A DNA stretch of 36,655 nt from Beijerinckiaceae bacterium (GCA_019753285.1 JAIELD010000080.1:1-36655), one strand, 5' to 3'. Counted from the first letter of the stretch, positions 24,830 through 34,051 are shown. Notes: a model not told the origin generated them from the sequence alone. Program-made: numbers and translations.

Positions 24830-25447
24830 TCAGGGCGTCAGCCAGGATTTGGCGAGCGAGCCGTCGGCAAGCCAGCGAAAGCTCGCCCGGCGATGTCCTT
24901 CGAGGGCGAGATACAGCCATTCGATCGACCGGACGTGGGTTTCGACGGCAACGAAATGCCGGAAGGCGTCGCCGTCGAAACCTTCTGCGGCGAGCGTCTC
25001 CCTGTCCTGCATGGCGTAGCCGTCCGGCGCTTCGATCGGCTCGCCGGGGCCAGGGGCAACGCTGTAGCAAAGGCGGCTCATCGGCTGAGACGCGCTCCAG
25101 CGCCGGCGCGCAAACTCGTCTCCCGCGTGAAGCCGCGCCTCGCCACTGATACGAAGCTGGATCTTCTGGCCGGAATCGTAAAAGTGCAGCGCGATGACCG
25201 GATTGGCGGTGATTTCCGCCACCTTCTTCGACCGCGCATCCGTATGGAAGACGATCGTGCGGGACACCGCGTCGCTCGCCCGCAGGATCACCGTGCGCGC
25301 CTCGGGCGAGCCATCCGCCCCTATCGTCGCGAGCGTCGGGTGATGGAAGCCGTGCCGCCGATCGACCGCACCACGGCCGATCAGTTTCCAGGCTTCGGCG
25401 AGGCTGGCGTCGAGGTCGTCATAGTAGGAGACGTGGTGCGCCGACAT
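24830..25447 (-). CDS. Pyridoxamine 5'-phosphate oxidase-like flavoprotein
   Basis: A 205-residue protein with the FMN-binding split-barrel fold: FHHPTLATIGADGSPEARTVILRASD (FMN phosphate contacts), SRTIVFHTDARSKKVAEI and ALHFYDSGQKIQLRISGEAR. The C-terminal SIEWLYLALEGHRRASFRW resembles but does not match the PdxH substrate-binding end, so it is a PdxH paralogue (Alr4036-like group) rather than certain PdxH. It may oxidise a B6 vitamer or another flavin-dependent substrate. Its ATG directly abuts the stop of the LAB_N gene, so it is the last cistron of the glycosylation set, perhaps only by operon packing. Confidence 0.85.
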   Translation of the reverse strand: MSAHHVSYYDDLDASLAEAWKLIGRGAVDRRHGFHHPTLATIGADGSPEARTVILRASDAVSRTIVFHTDARSKKVAEITANPVIALHFYDSGQKIQLRISGEARLHAGDEFARRRWSASQPMSRLCYSVAPGPGEPIEAPDGYAMQDRETLAAEGFDGDAFRHFVAVETHVRSIEWLYLALEGHRRASFRWLADGSLAKSWLTP

Positions 25448-25774
25448 TCAGGAGGCCGCGCCGGAGCGCTTGCGAAAGATCAGCATGAGGTTGCGGACAT
25501 AGATGAAGAGGCTGAGGGACTGGCCCATAATGATGACCGGCTCCTTCTTGTAAAGCCCGTAGATGAGGGTGATCAGCCCGCCGCCGATCGAGAAGAACCA
25601 GAAGGCGATCGGCACCACGCTCTGGCCTGCCCGTTCGCTGGCGATCCACTGCACGAGGAAGCGCATCGTGAACATGAGCTGGCCGAAAATGCCGATCAGC
25701 AGCCAGACATCGAAGCGATCGACGAACACCTCATAGAGATACCCGCCGACATCGCGAGACAGATTAATGAGCAT
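25448..25774 (-). CDS. LAB_N (lipid-A-disaccharide-synthase N-terminal domain) membrane protein
   Basis: A 108-residue inner-membrane protein with three hydrophobic segments (VWLLIGIFGQLMFTMRFLVQW; PIAFWFFSIGGGLITLIYGL; IIMGQSLSLFIYVRNLMLIF). The signature GQLMFTMRFLVQWIASERAGQSVVPIAFW defines the LAB_N family. The domain occurs fused to LpxB in some bacteria but here stands alone. It overlaps the GT2 gene by 11 bases and abuts the PNPOx-like gene. Its place between a GT2 polyprenyl-phosphate glycosyltransferase and near a GT39 enzyme is the slot held by the small flippase subunits ArnE/ArnF in the Arn pathway, so a flipping or anchoring role is a fair hypothesis. Confidence 0.9.
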   Translation of the reverse strand: MLINLSRDVGGYLYEVFVDRFDVWLLIGIFGQLMFTMRFLVQWIASERAGQSVVPIAFWFFSIGGGLITLIYGLYKKEPVIIMGQSLSLFIYVRNLMLIFRKRSGAAS

Positions 25775-26537
25775 CGGGAAAGACCTCCTCCGCGACCGGA
25801 TCGGGCCGGCGGCGCTTGATCAGCCACCAGAGGCCGGCAAGGTCAACCACGCCCTGCCGCGCACGCTTCCAGAAGCCGTAATTCGAACGACCATGCATGC
25901 GCGGCCGATCGACGACGTCGGCATGGCAGACGAGATAGCCGTCGCGGATCATGAGCGCCGGCAGAAAGCGGTGGATGGCGTCGAAATAGGGCAGCGAAAG
26001 GAACGCCTCGCGCCGGAACACCTTGAGGCCGCAGCCCGAATCCCGCGTGCCGTCGCGCAGAATGTAACCGCGCACCGCATTGGCGATCCTCGACTGCACT
26101 TTCTTGAAGCGGCTGTCCCTGCGCCCGACGCGCTGGCCGGCCGCGAGCCCCATGCGCGGACCGCCCGCGACGAGACGGCGATAAAGCTCTGGAATGTAGG
26201 CGGGATCGTTCTGGCCGTCGCCGTCGAGCGTACCGATGATCGAGGCTTGTGCCGCCTTCACGCCGGTGCGCACGGCAGCAGACTGGCCGGCGGACTGCGC
26301 ATGCCTGATCTGCCGCAGCCACGGTCGCGACTGCGCCAGATCGAGCAAGACGTCGGCGGTCGTATCGGTCGAGCCGTCATTGACATAGATGACCTCGAAC
26401 GGCCCGAGCGGCGCGAGAGCCACCTCGAGCTCACGCACGAGAGCGGCAATGTTCTGAGCCTCGTTCTTCACGGGCAAAACGACGGAAATGACAAGGTCTC
26501 CGGCGACCGGCTGCTCCTGCAATGGCAAATTGGTCAT
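25764..26537 (-). CDS. Glycosyltransferase family 2, polyprenyl-phosphate sugar transferase-like
   Basis: A 257-residue GT-A fold enzyme. Nucleotide-sugar motifs are VVLPVKNEAQNI (19-30), YVNDGSTD (51-58), the metal-binding DGDGQND (105-111) and RDGTRDSGCGLKVFRREAFL further on, as in dolichyl/undecaprenyl-phosphate mannosyltransferases and ArnC. Unlike ArnC it lacks the two C-terminal transmembrane helices and has only a short hydrophobic patch (VVDLAGLWWLIKRRR), so it may need the neighbouring LAB_N protein for membrane attachment. Expected product is a lipid-phosphate sugar donor for the GT39 enzyme encoded upstream. GAAAAG precedes the ATG. Confidence 0.9.
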   Translation of the reverse strand: MTNLPLQEQPVAGDLVISVVLPVKNEAQNIAALVRELEVALAPLGPFEVIYVNDGSTDTTADVLLDLAQSRPWLRQIRHAQSAGQSAAVRTGVKAAQASIIGTLDGDGQNDPAYIPELYRRLVAGGPRMGLAAGQRVGRRDSRFKKVQSRIANAVRGYILRDGTRDSGCGLKVFRREAFLSLPYFDAIHRFLPALMIRDGYLVCHADVVDRPRMHGRSNYGFWKRARQGVVDLAGLWWLIKRRRPDPVAEEVFPDAH

Positions 26538-26707
26538 CTTTTCATCGATTGCGCCGGACGCGATGCTGCGCGGCTCATGGTCTGAAGCGGCGATGCCGCG
26601 AAGAGACCAGGTCTCGATCGGGCACGCTGAAAGCCGGATAGCGCTTTACAAGAGCCGGCAGCCTTTGTCTTGCTATTTCCCAACCGCCGCGAGGTGATGG
26701 CAATGCG

Positions 26708-28444
26708 TCACTTGTTGACGTAGACGCCGATGTCGAGTTTGCGACCCGAATTGATGTTGAGGCCCTCGACGCGCTCCTTCAACGCAAGATGTGCAGCCTT
26801 GTCCTTCACAGCCGCCAGAAAGGCCGCCTCCTCCTTCTGTTCGACGAAGGCTATGCGGCAGCCGGGCAAGGTCACGAACTGCGCCGCGCCTGCTCCATCC
26901 GACATGGCGAGGTCCGAAGCGGTCAGGAAAACGAGGCTCGGTTCGCGGTATCCGGTGGTGACGATCTTCGGTTGCGAGCAACTGACGCCGTTGGCGGCGT
27001 CCGCCAGCCTGCGTGACAAATTGATCGACTGAAGCTGCGGCAGCCCGAACGGATAGGCCGCCAGCGTCGTCATGAAGGCGGCGGCGAGGGATGCGGCGAC
27101 GCCGGTCTCGAACCGGCCGCGCCGAAAGCGGAGCAACGCCACGATCGAGAACGCGGCCGCCGCTGCAAGCAGGAGAATGAGCGCGATCGGAAAAGTCCGA
27201 TCAAGCGTTACGAAGGCGGCTGGCAGCCCGACCAGCAGCAGCACGGGAATGAGCGCGACTAGCCCCAGCCCGAGCTTTGCCCAGCGCGAATCAAACCGCA
27301 GCGCGCCCCGCTCATGGGCCAGCATGACGAGCATGGCGAGCGGCGGATAAAGCGGCAGCACGTAATGCGGCAGTTTGGTCGGCACGGCTTCGAACACCAG
27401 CCAGGACGGAATGACCCAGGCGAGCAGGAACAGCACCTTCGCATCGCTCCTTCCGCGCCAGGCGAACGGCGCGGCGAGCGCGACGAGCGGAGCGACAGGC
27501 CAGAAGGTCGCCCAGAAGACGCCGAAATAAGTGCCGGGTGGCGCGCCGTGGCGTTCCTTCGCGCCTGCCACCTTGCCGAGCATGTCGTTGCCGATCGCCT
27601 CGCTGAAAAAGGCGGTGCCGGTCTTGGAGACGATCGCAGCAAGCCAGGGCAGCACGATCGCAAGCATGATGACGAGACCGAGGCCGGGCCGCAGCCCGGC
27701 GAGCCACCGAAGAGAACGCCGCGACACTGAAATGGCGGCAGCGGCCAGCACGGCGATCATCAACGTGATCGGGCCCTTGATCAGAATGGAGAGGCCCATC
27801 ACCACCCAGAACAGCACGATCATGCCGCGCGACAGCGGCGCTGCGGCATTCGGCGTGGCGCTTGATAGCCAGTGCCGCGCAAGCGCGCCCATCGTGAAGA
27901 CGACGGTCGAGAGCAGCACGGCGTCGGTCTTGGCGAGGCGCGCCTCGACCCCGACGAGAATGCAGCCTGCGAACATCGCGGTGGCCAGAAAGGCGTTCCG
28001 CTGCGTGACGAAGGCAAGCGCAGCCCAATACCCGAGCAGAACGGCGGCGACCGCGCCGATGAGCGAAGGCAGGCGGTAGAGCGCGATCGTGCGCAGCGGA
28101 TCGACGACGCCAAGAGCGCCGCCGGCCGCGACGCTCGCGCTTTGCAGCCAATAGATGCCGACCGGCTTCTTGTAGCGCGTGTCGTCCTGGAAGCGGATAT
28201 CGATGAAGTCCCGCGTCTCCAGCATCTGCTTCGACGCCTGCGCGAAGCGCGGCTCGTCGCGGTCCATCGGCTGCAACGAGACAAATCCCGGAAGGAAAAA
28301 CGCGAGTGCCAGTACGATCAGCAGCGCGCAGGCGCGCGCGTGCGAACCGGAAGCAAAGCTCAGCAGCGCGGCGACGCGACCACTCTCAGAAACGCTCGGC
28401 GGCTCTTCGCCGACTGCGGCGCGGGGATGAGCGCTATGGCTCAC
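26708..28444 (-). CDS. ArnT-like glycosyltransferase (GT39/PMT_2)
   Basis: A 578-residue polytopic membrane protein with about 12 helices followed by a periplasmic C-terminal domain of roughly 140 residues. The catalytic first periplasmic loop reads MDRDEPRFAQASKQMLETRDFI (D61, D63, E64), with the family motif DTRYKKPVGIYWLQ shortly after. Such enzymes move a sugar from undecaprenyl phosphate to lipid A, another lipid or a protein on the periplasmic face; ArnT itself adds aminoarabinose to lipid A. The acceptor cannot be read from the sequence. It precedes the GT2-LAB_N-PNPOx genes by 170 bases on the same strand; that gap contains no gene. Confidence 0.9.
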   Translation of the reverse strand: MSHSAHPRAAVGEEPPSVSESGRVAALLSFASGSHARACALLIVLALAFFLPGFVSLQPMDRDEPRFAQASKQMLETRDFIDIRFQDDTRYKKPVGIYWLQSASVAAGGALGVVDPLRTIALYRLPSLIGAVAAVLLGYWAALAFVTQRNAFLATAMFAGCILVGVEARLAKTDAVLLSTVVFTMGALARHWLSSATPNAAAPLSRGMIVLFWVVMGLSILIKGPITLMIAVLAAAAISVSRRSLRWLAGLRPGLGLVIMLAIVLPWLAAIVSKTGTAFFSEAIGNDMLGKVAGAKERHGAPPGTYFGVFWATFWPVAPLVALAAPFAWRGRSDAKVLFLLAWVIPSWLVFEAVPTKLPHYVLPLYPPLAMLVMLAHERGALRFDSRWAKLGLGLVALIPVLLLVGLPAAFVTLDRTFPIALILLLAAAAAFSIVALLRFRRGRFETGVAASLAAAFMTTLAAYPFGLPQLQSINLSRRLADAANGVSCSQPKIVTTGYREPSLVFLTASDLAMSDGAGAAQFVTLPGCRIAFVEQKEEAAFLAAVKDKAAHLALKERVEGLNINSGRKLDIGVYVNK

Positions 28445-28547
28445 GACGGACGGATCCTGCCCGGCGGCGCGGCATTCGGAGATTGATTCAACGCGTTAGC
28501 AAGTTGAATCCGCAAGCTTGGCGAAGGCATTGAAAAAACGGGCAAAG

Positions 28548-28624
28548 TGGCGACCTCGACTGGATTCGAACCAGTGACCCGCAGCTTAGAAGGCTGCTGC
28601 TCTATCCAACTGAGCTACGAGGCC
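28548..28624 (-). tRNA. tRNA-Arg (anticodon TCT)
   Basis: The minus strand folds as a complete cloverleaf. The acceptor is GGCCTCG paired with CGAGGTC (one G-T pair), followed by discriminator G and an encoded CCA. The D-arm region is TAGCTCAGTTGGATAGAGC, the anticodon arm GCAGCCTTCTAAGCTGC with anticodon TCT, and the T-arm contains GGTTCGAATCC. It reads AGA codons, rare in this GC-rich DNA. Nothing nearby suggests it has served as an integration site. Confidence 0.97.
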
Positions 28625-28645
28625 GAACTCGTGACGCCGTCCCGG

Positions 28646-28951
28646 TCAGTGGGTCCACTGGCCAAGGCGGTTGAACTTGAAATTATCGGAATAGACTGCA
28701 GCCTTGCGCGTCGCGCGCTTCGGCTCCTCGACGCGGTAGGCGATGCCGTTCTTGACCGCATAGGCGACCGCCTCCTCCGCCGTATCGAACCAGAGCTTCA
28801 CCTGGGACTTCATGTCGGCTGACGAGGTGTAACCCATCAGCGGCGAGACCTCGCGTTTCGACTCGGGCTCGAATTCAAGCAGCCAGCGCTTCGATTTGGC
28901 GGTTCCCGACTGCATCGCGGACTTTGCAGGGCAGTGAATGCGGGCTGTCAT
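28646..28951 (-). CDS. NADH dehydrogenase accessory subunit, NDUFS4-like (ETC complex I conserved region)
   Basis: A 101-residue soluble protein with the ETC_C1_NDUFS4 signature: RIHCPAKSAMQSGTAKSKRWLLEF, PLMGYTSSADMKSQVKLWFDTAEEAVAYAVKNGIAYRV and SDNFKFNRLGQWTH. It is the bacterial counterpart of the 18-kDa subunit of mitochondrial complex I, a supernumerary subunit typical of alphaproteobacteria, and acts at the peripheral arm. The gene lies between two tRNA genes on the same strand, away from a nuo operon, which is its usual position in this group. Confidence 0.95.
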   Translation of the reverse strand: MTARIHCPAKSAMQSGTAKSKRWLLEFEPESKREVSPLMGYTSSADMKSQVKLWFDTAEEAVAYAVKNGIAYRVEEPKRATRKAAVYSDNFKFNRLGQWTH

Positions 28952-29097
28952 CGGACTCCATCCGGTTGAGCGTCTCGGCGATCAGGCGTCATCTGGCGCA
29001 CCAAAGCCGAGGCCATTCCGGTAGCATTTAGCACCGGATTGTTAAAGGGCTTTGACGTGAAAGGCCCACGGCGCGCAATGCGAAATGAGGAAAGCAA

Positions 29098-29174
<77 letters not shown>

Positions 29175-29278
29175 ACGTTGAAACGGCCTGGAGATGCTCC
29201 GTTTCCTGCGTCGTTGGGTAGTGCATCGACCGGTGGACCGCAAGCGCTTTCTTGCCCCCATCGCCGGCGAGGTTGGCG

Positions 29279-29890
29279 CTATTTCGCTGGAAACATCGCA
29301 TGTACGACCTTGTCGCCGCTCTTGATCCCGAGCTTTCTCGCGACGCCGGCGCTGAGTTCGAGCACCGCCCGAACCGGAGCACCGGAGGCGATGGTGCGCT
29401 CCGACAGAGGCTCCGTCCGCTCCTCGACCCGGTGGATGGTGCCATCCGCGTTGATGAACACCATGTCGAGCGGGATGTAGGTGTTCTTCATCCACATCGA
29501 GACCGGGCGATCGAGCCCGAAGTCGAACAGCATGCCGTTGGAGTCGGCCATCGACTGGCGGAACATCAGGCCACGCGCCTGCTCGTCAGGCGTGCGCATC
29601 ACCTCGACGTCGAGGCGATGCTTGCCGGAAGCGGTCACGATCTCGAGCGGCTCGAACGGCTTCACCTCGGCGGCCTTCGTCGCGGTGGTGGCGGCATCTG
29701 CGAGGATGCGCTGCCCGGCGGCGGCGTTGGCGGCGACTGCCTCCGTCTCCGGCCGGCGCAGGATGTTGGTGGTGAGCGAAACGACGAGCGACAGAGCCAG
29801 CGCGGCCACGAAGAAAACGACGAAGCGGCGCGATCTCGTGCTTGTGGTCGACGTGGCCGCCGAACGGTCGGTCGAATGGGCATCAGGCAT
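29279..29890 (-). CDS. DUF192 family protein, membrane-anchored
   Basis: A 203-residue protein with an N-terminal signal anchor (RFVVFFVAALALSLVVSLTTNIL) and a periplasmic DUF192 domain from about residue 75: VEVMRTPDEQARGLMFRQSMADSNGMLFDFG, PVSMWMKNTYIPLDMVFINADGTI, VLELSAGVARKLGIKSGDKV. The family is compact, conserved and of unknown function. The ATG at 29890 is supported by GAGGAA about 10 bases upstream; an in-frame upstream start (29938) would add a basic leader without a site. It lies 95 bases after the double cold-shock gene on the same strand, a common alphaproteobacterial neighbourhood. Confidence 0.9.
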   Translation of the reverse strand: MPDAHSTDRSAATSTTSTRSRRFVVFFVAALALSLVVSLTTNILRRPETEAVAANAAAGQRILADAATTATKAAEVKPFEPLEIVTASGKHRLDVEVMRTPDEQARGLMFRQSMADSNGMLFDFGLDRPVSMWMKNTYIPLDMVFINADGTIHRVEERTEPLSERTIASGAPVRAVLELSAGVARKLGIKSGDKVVHAMFPAK

Positions 29891-29985
29891 GGAAGGCCGC
29901 TTCCTCGATTGCTGTCGACGGATACGGGGCGAGCGCAAGGCTTGCAGACGCCGTACCCGGCGAAGGCTCGTAGCCTATTTGCGCC

Positions 29986-30609
29986 TCAATGAGAAGCAGG
30001 AAGGCGACTGCCTTCGACGAGCCGGACCTCGGCCGCCATCAATCCGTTCGGGCTGTCGCCATAACGGACCATGACCGATTGTCCGGGCTTCAATTCGACG
30101 ATGCCATAGCGGCGCAGCACTTCCATATGCACGAAAATGTCCGGCCTGCCGTCACCAGTGCTGACGAAGCCGAAACCGCGCAGGCGGTTAAACCATTTCA
30201 CCACGGCCCGCTCGAGCGAACTCGTGGCCGTCACGCTGACATGGGTGCGCGGCGGGGGAAGCTGCGCAGGATGAAGCGCGGTGCTCTCATCCATCGACAA
30301 CACGCGGAACGCCTGGAATCCACGCGGCCGCTCGAACGCTTCCACCACGATACGTGCGCCCTCATGGGCCGTCTGGAAACCGTCCTTGCGCAGGCAGGTG
30401 ACGTGAAGAAGGATGTCGGCCGAGCCATTGTCGGGAACGATGAAGCCATAACCCTTCGTCACGTCGAACCATTTGATGACGCCAGCGACTTCGACGATGT
30501 CCAACGGGGTTTCGGAGCCAATGTCGAAGGGCGTTTCCCGCTGTGTCGATGACTTCTCAGCCGAAGGCGGAAGACGGGAGGATTTCGCACTCAGATCGTC
30601 TGTAGACAT
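29986..30609 (-). CDS. Protein with two cold-shock domains
   Basis: A 207-residue nucleic-acid-binding protein made of two cold-shock domains joined by a Pro-rich linker ([12 protein letters not shown]). Domain 1 (about 39-107) has RNP1 KGYGFIVP and a divergent RNP2 DILLHV; domain 2 (about 130-200) has RGFGFVST and DIFVHM. The N-terminal 37 residues are polar and probably disordered. Double-CSD proteins are typical of alphaproteobacteria and probably act as RNA chaperones in stationary or cold conditions. The ATG at 30609 lacks a clear ribosome-binding site; upstream non-ATG starts (as far as 30690) are in frame and cannot be excluded. Confidence 0.9.
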   Translation of the reverse strand: MSTDDLSAKSSRLPPSAEKSSTQRETPFDIGSETPLDIVEVAGVIKWFDVTKGYGFIVPDNGSADILLHVTCLRKDGFQTAHEGARIVVEAFERPRGFQAFRVLSMDESTALHPAQLPPPRTHVSVTATSSLERAVVKWFNRLRGFGFVSTGDGRPDIFVHMEVLRRYGIVELKPGQSVMVRYGDSPNGLMAAEVRLVEGSRLPASH

Positions 30610-30770
30610 TGCCGCAACCCACGCCTCGAATCGCGCATCCGCGAATCTCTTGAAATAAGGATAACACCGACTGGAATCTCGGAAAGACAAAACCGACGTT
30701 ATTCCCGTTCAAACGAGACCCGACTCGAAGCGTTCCCTATGGGCTGCAGAATTTTTGCTTGCTCGAAAAA

Positions 30771-31544
30771 TCAGGCGAGACCCTGACCGACCGCTTGGAG
30801 CACGGCGCCGATGTCGGCCCGGATCACAAGATCGGCCACGGCGTCGAGCCCGGTCGGCTGGCCGTTGAGAATCACCAGTTTCGCTCCGTTCTCGACCGCC
30901 ATCTCCGGCAGGAAGGCCGCCGGATAGACGACGAGCGACGAGCCGATCGCGAGGAACAGATCGGCTGCGAGCGTCGCCGCCTGCGCACGTCGCATCTCCT
31001 CCTTCGGCATCGCCTGCCCGAAAGAGATGGTCGCGGATTTGACGTAGCCTTCGCAGGCCTCGCACAGCGGCGGCGCGCCATCCGCCTCGAACCGGCGGCG
31101 AATGGCCGCGATCTCATGGCGGCGGCCGCACTCGATGCACTTGGCGTAGCTGCCATTGCCATGAAGCTCGATGATACGGTCTGGCTCGACGCCGGAGGCC
31201 TGGTGGAGGTTGTCGATGTTCTGCGTGATGATCGCGCGCATCAGGCCCGAGCGCGTCATCTCAGCAAGCACACGGTGCCCGCGCCCGGGTTTTGCATCGC
31301 TGTAGAGGTCATCCATCGCGAATTTTCGTCGCCAGCCTTCGGCGCGGGCCTCCTCGCTTGCAAGAAAGGCCTGGAAGGGAATGGGCTTGTTGCGCGTCCA
31401 CGGGCTGTCGGGCGAGCGAAAGTCCGGCACGCCGCATTCGGTGGAGATGCCAGCGCCGGTGAAGCCCACGACGTTGCGCGACGAGCGGATGAGATCGGTA
31501 AGCTCTTCGACATCGGCGGAGAGCATTGCAGCGTCGGGGATCAT
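30771..31544 (-). CDS. NAD-dependent protein deacylase of the SIR2 (sirtuin) family
   Basis: A 257-residue cytosolic enzyme that removes acyl groups from lysines while consuming NAD. Motifs: GAGIST (30-35), DFRSPD (41-46), TQNIDNLH (107-114), catalytic H128 in ELHGN, and a zinc site C136, C139, C161, C164 (AKCIECG ... PLCEAC). The C-terminal GSSLVVYPAAFLP and ILNGQPTG complete the NAD pocket. Starts at 31544 and 31526 both lack an evident ribosome-binding site. It is divergent from the secreted esterase gene (75 bases between starts) and lies 161 bases before the cold-shock gene, with no recognised element between. Confidence 0.94.
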   Translation of the reverse strand: MIPDAAMLSADVEELTDLIRSSRNVVGFTGAGISTECGVPDFRSPDSPWTRNKPIPFQAFLASEEARAEGWRRKFAMDDLYSDAKPGRGHRVLAEMTRSGLMRAIITQNIDNLHQASGVEPDRIIELHGNGSYAKCIECGRRHEIAAIRRRFEADGAPPLCEACEGYVKSATISFGQAMPKEEMRRAQAATLAADLFLAIGSSLVVYPAAFLPEMAVENGAKLVILNGQPTGLDAVADLVIRADIGAVLQAVGQGLA

Positions 31545-31619
31545 GCGGTCATCATCGGTTGGGCTCTGTCACGCAAACATGAGATGCAAACGCACCGAAT
31601 ATTCGGCAAGGTAATGGCT

Positions 31620-32489
31620 ATGAGCCGCAAATCCAGACCCGCCCATGTCGCAGCGTTGCTGATACTCGCGCTGTTTTCCCTCGTTCCCGTCTCTCTCAAC
31701 GCGCAAGTCCTCACCCTGGCGCCAGGAGCCGGGCGGCAGGACTGCGGCAGCGTCGTGCGCTGCAAGGTGGCGTCGGGGGAATATCTCGTCAGGCCGCCAA
31801 GGGGCTGGAACGGTCGCTCGCCGCTGCCGACGCTCATGTTCTTCCACGGCTATCAGGAGAGCGCCGAATCGGTGATGGAGGATCGCTTCTTCCGGGATTT
31901 CGCTGACAAGAACGGCATCCTTCTCGTCGCGCCGCACGGTGAAGGCCGCACCTGGTCCTATCCGGGCTCGCCCGGCCACTACCGCGACGAATTCGCATTC
32001 GTGCGCGCGGTGCTCGACGACGTGACCAAGCGCTATCCCATTGAAACAAAGCGGCTTTGGGCCTCCGGCTTCAGCCAGGGCGGCTCGATGGTGTGGTATC
32101 TCGCCTGCGAGATGGGTGACAGGTTCAGGGCGTTCGCGCCGGTCTCCGGCGCGTTCTGGCTGCCGCAGCCGACGAGTTGCAAGGGTGGTCCGGTCGATCT
32201 GCGCCATGTCCATGGCACCAATGACGACACGGTGCCGATGACAGGGCGGGCCATCGGCCTGCGCTATCGGCAAGGAGACGTTCTCGAAGGCTTTCGCACA
32301 CTGCGCGCACTGGACGGCTGCCCCGCCACGCCTGACACTGTAGCGATGGAAGATGGGCTCAGATGCGAAAGCTGGATCAGCTGCTCGTCCGGCAAGCAGT
32401 TGAAGCTCTGCCTGCATCCGGGCGGACACGCGATGGAGGCAAGTTATCTCGAGGCGAGCTGGGCGTGGGTCAAATCACTGAAGGACTGA
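31620..32489 (+). CDS. Secreted esterase/depolymerase-like alpha/beta hydrolase
   Basis: A 289-residue exported hydrolase of the LpqC/PHB-depolymerase-like (carbohydrate-esterase-1-like) group. The signal peptide MSRKSRPAHVAALLILALFSLVPVSLNA starts at ATG 31620 with AAGG eight bases upstream; ATGs at 31584 and 31614 are in frame but less well placed. The oxyanion region is LMFFHGYQESAES, the nucleophile elbow GFSQGGSM, the acid HVHGTNDDTVPM and the His LHPGGHAME. Several Cys pairs in the mature part suggest disulfides. The substrate could be a polyester, feruloyl ester or other ester; it cannot be told from sequence. It is convergent with the TPR gene. Confidence 0.88.
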   Translation: MSRKSRPAHVAALLILALFSLVPVSLNAQVLTLAPGAGRQDCGSVVRCKVASGEYLVRPPRGWNGRSPLPTLMFFHGYQESAESVMEDRFFRDFADKNGILLVAPHGEGRTWSYPGSPGHYRDEFAFVRAVLDDVTKRYPIETKRLWASGFSQGGSMVWYLACEMGDRFRAFAPVSGAFWLPQPTSCKGGPVDLRHVHGTNDDTVPMTGRAIGLRYRQGDVLEGFRTLRALDGCPATPDTVAMEDGLRCESWISCSSGKQLKLCLHPGGHAMEASYLEASWAWVKSLKD

Positions 32490-32522
32490 AGACGCACGCC
32501 CGCAAACGCCCGCCGCTATCGC

Positions 32523-33914
32523 TCAGAGCGTCTGCGGAGCCATCAATGCAGTAGCCAGAACGCCGACGCGTTCGTTGCGCGTTCCCGACCTCTTGAGGCG
32601 GGCGAGTCGCTTGGCGGCAAAAGCATTTGATCCGCCACGCGCCGCAAGCCTGTCGAGCAGCATATCCTCGGCCTGATCGAGCTGTCCGCTCCTGATCACC
32701 GCTTCGAGCCTGATCTGCTCGAAAACGTCGCGCTGAGCGTGGCTGCCGCCGATCCGCAGCAAATCGGGCCGGAGTCTCGTCATCGTCTCGGCAGCCTCGC
32801 CGAACTGCATGTTCTTGAAGGCGAGCAGCGCATCGGACATGCCTGCGCCCACCGCTGCCGCAACGCGGCCCTGCTCCACCGAACGCTCGCCATCCGTGCC
32901 GAGATGAGCGCTGAGGAGATGCGCGGCCTGATCCCGGCCCGCGCCGATCAGCGCCAGGAGATAATGAAGATCAGCAAAGACGAGGCTGCCATCGGCGACG
33001 CGACGCTCCGCAATGTCGGCGATCTCGTCCCAGCGGCGGCCGACATTGACGCCGTCAAGCTCCAGCCGGGTCAACAGCGACGCTGCATTGGCGATGTCGC
33101 GGAAGTCATCGCTTTCGACGTTGCGGATCTGCTCGTCGTAAAGGTCGAGCACGCCCGCCGTGTCGCCGAGTTCGAGCCGATAGAGCGCAAGGTGCCAGAA
33201 CAGATGGTATGAGAAGTTGTTGCAATGCGCGTAGGAGGCTTTTCGCGTCTCCAGCCACTGGATGCCTGCCGCAGCGTTACCCGTCATCTCGTAGACGTGC
33301 GATACGGCGTGGAGGCCCCAGGCATCCTGCGGCGCGAGCATCATCGCCTTGCGGCCAACACGCTCCGCGGCGACGTATTCGCCCGCCTCCTCCAGCACGA
33401 AGGACTGGCAGCCATACATGTAGCCGAGATACGGATGATCGCTTCCAATCCGCGACACGACGCTTTCGATCGAGCGGCGCATGCCTTTCGAGTCGCCGAT
33501 CATGAAGCGCAGGCCGTGCGACAGCTTGGCGGCAAGGCTGTCCTCGGGCGTTTCCGAAACGACGAGTTCGATCAGTTCGAGCGCTCTCGTCCACTGGCCA
33601 TGGCTGGCGAGCATCGCAGCCCTGACGTAGTATCCTTCGCGCCGCGTGCCGCCACGCTCGGCGAAGCTCTTGCGCGCCTCGAGAGCTGCCGCGCGAGCCG
33701 GGCCTGCAAGTTCGCTCCGCGCCAGCATCAGCGCGGAAAAACACTTGATCGCCCAGCCCATTACGGATTGCGGGTCAGCCTCGAACAGGCGGGCCATCAT
33801 CTGCGGCGCGGCGCGCGAATGGGAGAGGACGCAGACGACGAGGTCGTCATGGGCGGAGACGGCTTCCTGCGAAGGCGCCGTGATGTCGAGACCAACTGAG
33901 TCTTTGATGAGCAT
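32523..33914 (-). CDS. Tetratricopeptide-repeat protein of the TTC38 family
   Basis: A 463-residue, mostly helical cytosolic protein built of TPR-like repeats. The family core is visible in the middle: HPYLGYMYGCQSFVLEEAGEYVAAERVGRKAMMLAPQDAWGLHAVSHVYEMTGN, followed by NNFSYHLFWHLALYRLELGDTAGVLDLYDEQI. This His/Trp-containing arrangement is the hallmark of TTC38-type proteins, conserved from bacteria to humans but without a known biochemical role. AAGGGAA precedes the ATG at 33914. It stands alone as a minus-strand unit, 137 bases after the OpgC-like gene's 3' end. Confidence 0.9.
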   Translation of the reverse strand: MLIKDSVGLDITAPSQEAVSAHDDLVVCVLSHSRAAPQMMARLFEADPQSVMGWAIKCFSALMLARSELAGPARAAALEARKSFAERGGTRREGYYVRAAMLASHGQWTRALELIELVVSETPEDSLAAKLSHGLRFMIGDSKGMRRSIESVVSRIGSDHPYLGYMYGCQSFVLEEAGEYVAAERVGRKAMMLAPQDAWGLHAVSHVYEMTGNAAAGIQWLETRKASYAHCNNFSYHLFWHLALYRLELGDTAGVLDLYDEQIRNVESDDFRDIANAASLLTRLELDGVNVGRRWDEIADIAERRVADGSLVFADLHYLLALIGAGRDQAAHLLSAHLGTDGERSVEQGRVAAAVGAGMSDALLAFKNMQFGEAAETMTRLRPDLLRIGGSHAQRDVFEQIRLEAVIRSGQLDQAEDMLLDRLAARGGSNAFAAKRLARLKRSGTRNERVGVLATALMAPQTL

Positions 33915-34051
33915 GGTTCCCTTGGCGCCGCGACGGTCCCGATTGTCGGCAATCAGGAGGATAAGGCGGCTTGGTTGAACATCGGATGACTGTGAAATGG
34001 ATCATGCACCGATTTGTTCAATTTTTCGCTGGCAGATGCGTCACGAATTAC

